Origin: Thermoplasmatales archaeon
GTDB taxonomy: Archaea; Thermoplasmatota; JASEFT01; JAUWIS01
Direction of reading: 5' to 3'
NCBI GenBank assembly: GCA_030019485.1
Contig: JASEEW010000051.1
Span: 1 to 11,102 of the forward strand
DNA length: 11,102 nucleotides
In this document: positions 5,926-11,102 of the stretch, piece by piece
Layout: each line of letters begins with the position of its first letter
How positions within the stretch are numbered: the stretch's first letter is position 1
The notes under the pieces: generated by a model
Databases searched by the model: none
The model's input: the letters and a program-made list of their open reading frames with translations, nothing else
What the model was told of the DNA's origin: nothing
Made by a program: the position numbers and the translations under genes

Positions 5926-7008
5926 ATGAAACCCAACATCATCCAGTTCCTCACATACTCTGCAACATCATCATCAATGATTTTCATACCCCTGTTTGCA
6001 GAAGAATTTGGTGCATCTGATTTTGAGATTGGCATTATAGGAGGTGTTTACGGTTTCACGATGTTTTTTTCATCCTATGTTTTTGGAAGGATGTCTGATG
6101 TTTACGGCAGGAAAATGTTTTTGCTCATCGGTTTATTCGCATGCGCTGTTTCATTTCCTCTGCAGGCACTGGCATTTTCACCCCTTGCCCTGTGCATGGC
6201 AAGAGGATTTGTTGGCTTCTCACTCGGCATTTACCCTGCCGCGCTTGTCACCTATGTTTATGAGTCCAAGAGAAGGCTTGGGAGGTTTACAGGCTTTGGC
6301 TCACTTGGATGGGCGGTCGGGAACTTTGCCGCAGGCATAATTGCTGTTTACTGGGAAATATTTATGCTGGGCTCAGTGTTTTTCACAGCAGCATTCCTGA
6401 TAGCATTAAAAATGGATGTACCAAAAACCAGATTAAAGGTTTCTTTCTTCCCTGCAAATGTTATAAAAAAGAATTTTTCGGTTTATCTCTCATTTTTCCT
6501 GCGCCACACAGGGGCGCAGGCAGTATGGATTATTTTTCCACTGTATATACTCTCACTTGGTGCATCAAAATTCTGGGTCGGCGCACTTTACTTTATCAAC
6601 ACGTTCACACAGTTTCTTGTTATGCAGAAAATTGACAGGTTCAAAAGCCACGACCTTGTTGTAACAGGACTAGTCCTTTCTGCTTTCACGTTTCTTTCAT
6701 TCACGCTTGCCCCAAATTTCTACTGGCTTATACCCACACAAATCCTGCTTGGTTTCTCATGGTCATGCATTTATGTTGGCTCATTGAAGTTTGTTATGGA
6801 AAAAAATATAGAAAAAGCAACATCATCAGGTCTTCTTAACTCAACAACGTCGCTTTCTGCAATCATAGGGCCAATAACGGGTGGAGCATTATCCCTGTGT
6901 TATGGTTACAAATCAACAATGTATTTCGCATCTGTTTTAACAGTTGCTGGCTTAATGGTTTTTTATTTTCTTTCCATTTTAGGAAAACGCTTTCAGCGTT
7001 TTCCGTAA
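5926..7008 (+). CDS. MFS transporter
   Basis: This 360-residue, largely hydrophobic protein has about eleven or twelve membrane segments. The major facilitator motif A, GRMSDVYGRK (54-63), lies in the loop after the second segment. MARGFVGFSLG (91-101) fits the fourth segment, and GSLGWAVGNFAAG (125-137) the fifth, as in drug and sugar efflux members. The 360-residue length is somewhat short for the family (about 400), mostly through short loops and tails. It probably moves a small solute across the cytoplasmic membrane; direction and substrate are unknown. The C-terminus (KRFQRFP) is encoded by a hairpin shared with the end of the convergent DRG gene, giving a 30-base overlap. Confidence 0.88.
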   Translation: MKPNIIQFLTYSATSSSMIFIPLFAEEFGASDFEIGIIGGVYGFTMFFSSYVFGRMSDVYGRKMFLLIGLFACAVSFPLQALAFSPLALCMARGFVGFSLGIYPAALVTYVYESKRRLGRFTGFGSLGWAVGNFAAGIIAVYWEIFMLGSVFFTAAFLIALKMDVPKTRLKVSFFPANVIKKNFSVYLSFFLRHTGAQAVWIIFPLYILSLGASKFWVGALYFINTFTQFLVMQKIDRFKSHDLVVTGLVLSAFTFLSFTLAPNFYWLIPTQILLGFSWSCIYVGSLKFVMEKNIEKATSSGLLNSTTSLSAIIGPITGGALSLCYGYKSTMYFASVLTVAGLMVFYFLSILGKRFQRFP

Positions 7009-8091
7009 TAGCACGATTGTCAGAACATCCTCATCCATTAAAACATGATTAAGCCCGACCATCTGACCTGGGTATAGGGCGCTTTTTCCCCAGACATACG
7101 CGTATCTGAATTTTTTCCTGAAATCCCTGTGAATGCTGTCACATATCATTCCAACAGTAGAATCTTTCTTGACAACCATTGGCTCGTTGTAGTCTGTTTT
7201 GCCATCATGCCTCATATATATTCTAATGAAATCCAGTTTTTTAAATATTTTTTCTTTGAGCAAATCAAGGTTAATATTTTTGTCAGCAGATACAGGGATG
7301 GTTTCCCAGCTGCTTAATTTTTCAGAACATTCTCTGACAGTAATATTATCTGCTAAATCAATTTTGTTCAAAACAACAAAACCAGGCATGTAAGCCCTGT
7401 TTTTTGACAGGAAATCAATCAGCCTGTCCTCATCCAAGTTTTCTCTGAGCACGATGTTCGCGCTGATGTAACCATATTCGTTCAAAACATTTTTTATCAT
7501 TTCTTCATCAATTTTTGTCAGTTTCACTGTAGAGTTAACATTGATTCCACCGCTTTCCTTTCTTCTGAGCACAATATCAGGTGGTTTAGAATTCAGTCTT
7601 ATGCCAGCATCACAAAGTTCTCTGAGCAGAACATTTAACTGCTCTGGATGGAAAACATCAACGAGCATAACAATTAAATCAACGGTTCTTATGACAGATA
7701 TTATCTCCCTGCCCCTGCCCCTGCCTTTTGATGCATCCTTTATCAGCCCTGGCATATCAAGAACCTGCATTTTCGCGCCCTTGTACTTCATAACACCTGG
7801 GACAATATCAATTGTCGTAAAATCGTATTCACCAATCTGGGAATGCGCATCCGTGATTTTATTCAGCAATGTGCTTTTTCCAACAGATGGAAAACCAATT
7901 AAGCCTACTGTTGCGTTCCCTGATTTTTTTATTGCAAAGGATTTTCCTTTTCCACCAGATTTTTTTTCACCCTGCTCTTTCAGTCTTGCGAGTTTAGCCT
8001 TCAATTTTCCAATATGATGCTGCGTCGCCTTGTTGTATTTCGTGTTTTTAATCTCATCCTCAATTAAGGTTATTTGCTCTTCAATGTCCAT
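6979..8091 (-). CDS. DRG-family GTPase with TGS domain
   Basis: This 370-residue protein is an OBG/DRG-type translation GTPase. An N-terminal charged helical region (1-50) precedes the G domain. GTP-binding motifs are G1 GFPSVGKST (66-74), switch threonines TT (92-93), G3 DMPGLI (112-117), G4 NKID (242-245) and G5 SAD (268-270). Residues about 175-235 form the insertion typical of DRG proteins. The C-terminal TGS domain (about 288-366) includes RHDGKTDYNEPMV and HRDFRKKFRYAYVWG. DRG GTPases associate with ribosomes and are conserved in archaea and eukaryotes; eukaryotic members need a DFRP partner. Length matches the family. A TATA-like box 26 bases upstream of the ATG and no Shine-Dalgarno suggest a leaderless transcript. 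It diverges from the Dph6 gene and converges on the MFS gene. Confidence 0.95.
   Translation of the reverse strand: MDIEEQITLIEDEIKNTKYNKATQHHIGKLKAKLARLKEQGEKKSGGKGKSFAIKKSGNATVGLIGFPSVGKSTLLNKITDAHSQIGEYDFTTIDIVPGVMKYKGAKMQVLDMPGLIKDASKGRGRGREIISVIRTVDLIVMLVDVFHPEQLNVLLRELCDAGIRLNSKPPDIVLRRKESGGINVNSTVKLTKIDEEMIKNVLNEYGYISANIVLRENLDEDRLIDFLSKNRAYMPGFVVLNKIDLADNITVRECSEKLSSWETIPVSADKNINLDLLKEKIFKKLDFIRIYMRHDGKTDYNEPMVVKKDSTVGMICDSIHRDFRKKFRYAYVWGKSALYPGQMVGLNHVLMDEDVLTIVLLRKTLKAFS
6982..7004. terminator. Perfect hairpin inside the MFS/DRG overlap
   Basis: GGAAAACGC (6982-6990) and GCGTTTTCC (6996-7004) form a 9-bp perfect stem around TTTCA; T-A can close a tenth pair. It encodes the last residues of both convergent genes. 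A role as a shared terminator or convergent-transcript barrier is plausible but not shown. Confidence 0.6.
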
Positions 8092-8112
8092 CAGTCATAC
8101 ATAGGTTAACAG

Positions 8113-8121
8113 GTTAAAAAA
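8113..8121 (-). promoter_or_regulatory. TATA-like box for the DRG gene
   Basis: The minus strand reads TTTTTTAAC, centred 26 bases before the start codon at 8091, as expected for a leaderless transcript. Confidence 0.45.
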
Positions 8122-8171
8122 TGCATGCAAAAGCCTTATCTTCATCAAAACTGTTTACGTGCCTAATACCT

Positions 8172-8843
8172 ATGAAGCTTGCGTCCCTTTTCTCAGGCGG
8201 CAAAGACTCAACCTATGCGCTGTACATGTCACAGCAAAGCGGGCATGATGTCAAATACCTTGTCTCAATTTTTTCTGAAAACAAATACTCATACATGTAT
8301 CATACGCTGAACATATTCCTGGTTGACATGCTGAGCGAGGCGCTCAACATTCCATTAATCAAAAAAACAACAAAGGGTGAAAAAGAAAAAGAATTAGGGG
8401 GTTTGAAGGATGTGCTAAAGGGCCTTGATATTGACGGCGTTGTCTCAGGCGCAATCGCATCCACCTATCAGAAAACAAGGATTGACAGAATATGCTGTCA
8501 GCTGGGAATAAAATCTTTCGCGCCTCTCTGGGGAAAAAATCAAACCGAACTGATTAACGAAATTGTGAGAAGCATGTTTGAGGTTATCATTACAGGTGTT
8601 TCGGCATACGGTCTGGATGAAACATGGCTTGGCAGAAAAATAGATGAGAAATGTGTTAAAGATTTGATAGGGCTGAATGAAAAATACAGAATCAATGTTT
8701 CTGGTGAGGGGGGCGAGTATGAGACGCTTGTGCTTGATGCACCAAATTTCAGGAAAAGGCTTGTTGTTGAGGATTATGAGAAAATACTGGAGAAAGGTGC
8801 TGGGACAATGAGTATAAAAACTGCCAGTCTAAAGGAGAAATGA
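8172..8843 (+). CDS. dph6: Diphthine-ammonia ligase, Dph6
   Basis: This enzyme catalyses the last step of diphthamide synthesis on archaeal elongation factor 2, amidating diphthine with ATP and ammonia in the cytoplasm. The PP-loop ATP pyrophosphatase motif SGGKDS is at residues 8-13. The characteristic GEGGEYETLVLDAP is at 178-191, and other family blocks include DGVVSGAI (88-95) and PLWGKNQTEL (118-127). The 223-residue length is normal for the archaeal single-domain form. An in-frame ATG at 8121 would add 17 residues, but archaeal family members begin MKLASLFSGGKDS, so the ATG at 8172 is chosen. The neighbouring DRG gene is divergent; both concern translation. Confidence 0.92.
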   Translation: MKLASLFSGGKDSTYALYMSQQSGHDVKYLVSIFSENKYSYMYHTLNIFLVDMLSEALNIPLIKKTTKGEKEKELGGLKDVLKGLDIDGVVSGAIASTYQKTRIDRICCQLGIKSFAPLWGKNQTELINEIVRSMFEVIITGVSAYGLDETWLGRKIDEKCVKDLIGLNEKYRINVSGEGGEYETLVLDAPNFRKRLVVEDYEKILEKGAGTMSIKTASLKEK

Positions 8844-8853
8844 AAAATAGGTT

Positions 8854-8893
8854 GGAATCAGGGATTCCTCCCATTTTTTATATAATAAAAAAT
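8854..8893. terminator. Hairpins and T/A tracts between convergent genes
   Basis: GGAATC (8854-8859) and GATTCC (8863-8868) form a perfect 6-bp stem with a 3-base loop, followed after five bases by six T (8874-8879). This is an intrinsic-type terminator for Dph6. A second inverted repeat, ATTTTTTAT/ATAAAAAAT (8873-8881 and 8885-8893), gives T tracts on both strands. It can therefore also end the leftward small-protein transcript. Confidence 0.65.
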
Positions 8894-8909
8894 CTAATGC
8901 AATGAAAAA

Positions 8910-9074
8910 TTAGAGATACATTGAACTGTTTTTAGCCCTTGCATCCAGATTTGAACTGAAATCCATTTCTTCTTCCATTACCATCCCAACAAGCATGCTC
9001 ACAACATCTTTTAACTCCCTGATTTCCTTTCTCAGATCAGATATCTCTCTAACTAACTCTTTGTTGCTTACCAT
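8910..9074 (-). CDS. Small coiled-coil protein, 54 residues
   Basis: This protein begins MVSNKELVREISDLRKEI. Leucine, isoleucine and valine spaced in heptads over about residues 5-33 predict a short coiled coil. The stretch MLVGMVMEEEMDF (27-39) follows, then a polar tail ending NSSMYL. From memory, many archaea carry small proteins of this kind, with a charged coiled coil followed by an MVMEEE-like acidic motif; their function is unknown and I cannot name a family. It lies 26 bases downstream of the methyltransferase gene on the same strand, with a CTAAAAG element at that gene's stop as a weak promoter. A bidirectional terminator lies just past its own stop. It may be co-transcribed with the methyltransferase. 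Its heptad pattern and context support it as real. Confidence 0.7.
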   Translation of the reverse strand: MVSNKELVREISDLRKEIRELKDVVSMLVGMVMEEEMDFSSNLDARAKNSSMYL

Positions 9075-9100
9075 AATAAAGGTAAAGGGGTTCAGTGCTT

Positions 9101-9658
9101 TTAGTCTTTGCCCCTCAGATACCCAATCAGACCTGGCGTGACGATGACCTTATTATCAATAACAGGGTAAGCGTACGGCAGGACAACAGAATACTCGTCA
9201 TCAAATTTTATCTCAAGTTGATCTGTTAACTCAATATTTTCAATTTTTTCCCCGAGATATATCATTTTTGCAACAAATGCTGCAATGTCTATAGGCATCT
9301 GCTTTTTTCCAAGATTTCTTGGGAGAATTGTTTTTTTATCCGATTTATCAGTTATATGTTTCTTTGTTCTCCCCTTTGGCTTGTCATACCCCAGTATTCC
9401 GCCGACAACAATTCCATCAACATTGCTGAAATCAGATGTGATTAATTCCTTTTTGGCAGCAGGGTCAAGGACTATTAATTTTTTATTCATTTCAGTCACA
9501 CTTTCATGATTAACCTCTGCAAATTCTGACAGAAAAGACTCCATGTTTTTATCTTTCACATTTGTAAATAGAAGGTTTTCCCATATCAAAGCGCAGTGCC
9601 TGTACTCAAGTATAACCCATTCAGAATATTTTTCCAGATTTTCAACAATGAGCCTCAT
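9101..9658 (-). CDS. Sfm1-like SPOUT methyltransferase (PF04252)
   Basis: This 185-residue protein resembles yeast Sfm1, a SPOUT-fold, SAM-dependent enzyme that monomethylates an arginine of ribosomal protein Rps3. Shared landmarks, from memory of the family, are SEWVILEY (12-19), LDPAA (64-68), GGILG (86-90) followed by GRTK (96-99), and RNLGKKQM (114-121) followed by D124 and A126. PYAYPV (161-166) fits the C-terminal part. The glycine-rich and LGKKQM segments lie where SPOUT proteins form the knotted SAM site. The archaeal substrate is not established; a ribosomal protein or RNA is likely. GGGTGAG four bases before the ATG can serve as Shine-Dalgarno. The start codon overlaps (ATGA) the stop of a severed upstream reading frame, a sign that it was once the second gene of an operon. 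Confidence 0.85.
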   Translation of the reverse strand: MRLIVENLEKYSEWVILEYRHCALIWENLLFTNVKDKNMESFLSEFAEVNHESVTEMNKKLIVLDPAAKKELITSDFSNVDGIVVGGILGYDKPKGRTKKHITDKSDKKTILPRNLGKKQMPIDIAAFVAKMIYLGEKIENIELTDQLEIKFDDEYSVVLPYAYPVIDNKVIVTPGLIGYLRGKD

Positions 9659-9741
9659 TTTCTCACCCTGGTAATTTTCCTAAGTTTTTTTAAAGCATCA
9701 ATTTTCTCCTTTTTACCAATTTCAGCTAGCTCTAGAGCTTC
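9655..9741 (-). pseudogene. Orphan 3' coding tail of a disrupted gene
   Basis: This frame gives 28 residues beginning EALELAEIGKKEK and ending KKLRKITRVRK. It is a lysine-rich helical sequence typical of a protein C-terminus. It has no ATG, GTG or TTG start, and is closed upstream by a stop at 9742-9744. Its stop overlaps the methyltransferase start as ATGA, the usual sign of translational coupling. It is therefore best read as the last piece of a gene that lost its 5' part, or was split from it, when the nuclease gene arrived. The original gene is not recognised. Confidence 0.5.
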
Positions 9742-10957
9742 TTAACCCTTTTCTCTGAGACAGTTTAATATTGGCTCTAGCATAAATTTCACGCATTCCT
9801 TTTTTAAAATAATTATTTATTCCGATTTTAAATTGCTTTGTTATATCGCGCCAAGTAGGATAATACCCTTTTTTTACTTCTTTTTGTATAAAATTAATTA
9901 CTTCTCGCTTCATTTTTTCTTTCTCTTCTGGAAGTTTTGTAGCAAATTTTCTATTATATTCTTGATTTAATAGCTGGTATATTTCTCTTATGCCTCCTGG
10001 AAAAAACAGCTTAGGTAAACAATGAAATTTTCTTTGAATTTCTTTATATGTGGGTTGGTGACCTTTTATAAACTCTTTTTTACAAAAATCGAGTAGACGT
10101 TGTCGGATTAATGATTTATCTATACTTCCACCCATGCGAGCATGAGCTAAGAAAAGGGCGTCTATACCGATTTTTTTGTATATCTCTTTCATACTAGAGA
10201 AAAATGTTCGAGTATTTACCCTAAACTTTTTATCTATCTCTCGTCTAGAAACATATTCTCCATTTATTATTTTTTCTTTAACATACTTGAGAATTCTATT
10301 TTGTACTTTTTTTACGGTTTTTTTCTTTTCAACAGAAACATAAGTATTTCTGATCCAATCCAAACTTTTTAATTCTCCTAATAATCTGTATTTTATAAGT
10401 AGAGTTTTTATGTCTTTACCCAATAAAATCCTAATATTCTGTGGGATATTTTTCCCTAAATTTCGGTTTGTGCTTGTAACGAGATAACCATATGGGCTAT
10501 TTAATTCAGCTATATATTTTTTAAGTTGTGAAATTTCATTCGTGAAATAAGGTTTGTATTTTATCACTTTACCAACCTTTCCATATTTATGATATGCCTT
10601 TATTTCTACAGGTATTAGTTTGTCTTTTGCATTGCTTAGAATAAAGTCAGCTCCGTGGTGCGTTGTATGAATAGAAATACGTACTATTTTATAACCAAGC
10701 TTTGGAAATAATTTTAGACAAATATTTGTCAGCCTTTTTTCTTTTTCATATTTTAGAAATGGGTTTTGGTCTCGTTTATACTTTACTTCAGCAAGTTGAT
10801 ATACGTCTCTTATACCAGACAGTTTTGGACCTCTTATATTCATATGAAATTTCTCTTCAAGCTCAGAACGAGTGGGGAATCTACCTTCTTGAGCTTCGGA
10901 TTTTACAAATTCCACCATTACGTTTATTTTGCTTCCAGTAGAAATAATGGGGTTCAT
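9722..10957 (-). CDS. PD-(D/E)xK nuclease with four HTH-like repeats
   Basis: This 411-residue protein has a nuclease-like core at about residues 70-190: GADFIL with D104, then PVEIKAY with E118 and K120, and QLKKY near 144. These are the D...ExK elements of restriction-endonuclease-like enzymes. Four repeats of about 45 residues flank it (near 15-58, 221-265, 287-334 and 352-397). Their pattern is a helix, G-x-x-PT, an I-x-x-KF block and a closing REIY. One repeat precedes the core and three follow. They recall the DNA-contacting repeats of homing endonucleases. A selfish or site-specific DNA cleaving enzyme is likely; a regulator or defence nuclease is possible. The ATG at 10957 is chosen over the in-frame ATG at 11029 because a TATA box lies 28 bases upstream of it and the extra 24 residues look non-coding. 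The gene is A+T-richer than its neighbours, suggesting transfer. Confidence 0.75.
   Translation of the reverse strand: MNPIISTGSKINVMVEFVKSEAQEGRFPTRSELEEKFHMNIRGPKLSGIRDVYQLAEVKYKRDQNPFLKYEKEKRLTNICLKLFPKLGYKIVRISIHTTHHGADFILSNAKDKLIPVEIKAYHKYGKVGKVIKYKPYFTNEISQLKKYIAELNSPYGYLVTSTNRNLGKNIPQNIRILLGKDIKTLLIKYRLLGELKSLDWIRNTYVSVEKKKTVKKVQNRILKYVKEKIINGEYVSRREIDKKFRVNTRTFFSSMKEIYKKIGIDALFLAHARMGGSIDKSLIRQRLLDFCKKEFIKGHQPTYKEIQRKFHCLPKLFFPGGIREIYQLLNQEYNRKFATKLPEEKEKMKREVINFIQKEVKKGYYPTWRDITKQFKIGINNYFKKGMREIYARANIKLSQRKGLRSSRAS
9728..9739. repeat. 12-bp palindrome at the nuclease gene's 3' end
   Basis: AGCTCTAGAGCT is a perfect palindrome, overlapping a second palindrome AGCTAGCT (9724-9731). 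It lies where the nuclease frame ends and the orphan coding tail begins. Confidence 0.7.
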
Positions 10958-10978
10958 ACTGTAATATAAAATCAGTAT

Positions 10979-10990
10979 CCATATATAAAA
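10979..10990 (-). promoter_or_regulatory. TATA box for the nuclease gene
   Basis: The minus strand reads TTTTATATATGG, centred about 28 bases before the ATG at 10957. It suggests an independent, leaderless transcript for the nuclease gene, not read-through from upstream. Confidence 0.5.
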
Positions 10991-11065
10991 TTTGTGTTTG
11001 TAATTTATGAAACTTAACTTCGCCAGCATTATATTTTCTTATTCCTTCTCTCTCCACGAAAAATT

Positions 11066-11102
11066 ATGGAAAATAATTTCATTTGTAATGCCTATATAGA
11101 CA
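11066..11102 (+). other. Possible start of a gene running off the window
   Basis: ATG at 11066 opens a plus-strand frame (MENNFICNAYID) that stays open to the end of the window. A TATATTTTC element lies about 30 bases upstream. The opposite strand also has an open frame here, at 11039-11101. With under 40 bases visible, neither can be called. Confidence 0.15.

Noticed and set aside
7541..8017. 158-codon plus-strand frame opposite the DRG gene
   Set aside because: It is the complement of the DRG N-terminal half and G domain, whose motifs are all intact; the antisense product is a serine/phenylalanine-rich by-product.
8121..8171. Upstream ATG adding 17 residues to Dph6
   Set aside because: Family members begin at MKLASLFSGGKDS, and the extension overlaps the divergent DRG promoter region.
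10958..11029. Upstream ATG adding 24 residues to the nuclease
   Set aside because: The extension is hydrophobic and unlike the rest, and the TATA box at 10979-10990 lies inside it, fitting a start at 10957.
11039..11101. GIY-YIG nuclease fragment suggested by VYIGITNE on the minus strand
   Set aside because: Eight residues at a window edge followed by a stop after 20 codons are too little, and none of the further catalytic residues can be seen.
1..11102. tRNA, rRNA, CRISPR array or transposase
   Set aside because: No T-loop-like motif, regularly spaced repeats, or transposase motifs were seen on either strand by eye; a tRNAscan or CRISPR finder run was not possible.

Overview
The window looks archaeal. 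It holds an archaeal-type diphthine-ammonia ligase, a DRG-family GTPase with a C-terminal TGS domain, an archaeal member of the Sfm1/PF04252 SPOUT methyltransferases, and an AAA_14/DUF4143 'archaeal ATPase'. Several genes have a TATA-like box about 26 bases before the start codon and no Shine-Dalgarno site, which suggests leaderless transcripts. The DNA is A+T-rich. I cannot name the species; a euryarchaeal or DPANN-type lineage would fit.

Layout, left to right. Bases 1-503 hold a compact minus-strand unit: TATA box, a roughly 135-base leader with two perfect hairpins and direct repeats, a textbook Shine-Dalgarno, an unrecognised 38-residue peptide (116-232), and a T-rich stop signal. Part of a second leader-like module lies at the left edge. 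A plus-strand regulator with two tandem helix-turn-helix modules follows (504-1541). It converges on a two-gene ABC-2 exporter operon read leftward (permease 1610-2446, ATPase 2443-3453). A GRP/RhaT-like sugar permease diverges from that operon (3541-4461) and ends tail to tail with the AAA_14/DUF4143 ATPase (4452-5765) in a 14-bp palindrome. Upstream of the ATPase is a 13-bp stem-loop. An MFS transporter (5926-7008) then overlaps the end of a DRG GTPase (6979-8091), the overlap forming a hairpin. Dph6 diverges from DRG (8172-8843) and faces a small coiled-coil protein gene (8910-9074) and the SPOUT methyltransferase (9101-9658).

The right end is the most unusual part. A minus-strand gene (9722-10957) encodes a PD-(D/E)xK nuclease-like domain flanked by four copies of a roughly 45-residue helix-turn-helix-like repeat. 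It is visibly more A+T-rich than its neighbours and has its own TATA box. It abuts a 28-codon coding tail with no start codon, whose stop overlaps the methyltransferase start as ATGA. The simplest reading is a homing-endonuclease-like selfish gene inserted into, or replacing most of, the gene that used to precede the methyltransferase.

The housekeeping genes relate to translation: Dph6 modifies elongation factor 2, DRG is ribosome-associated, and the yeast relative of the SPOUT protein methylates a ribosomal protein. The transporters and regulator look like an accessory block. No tRNA, rRNA, CRISPR array or transposase was seen.
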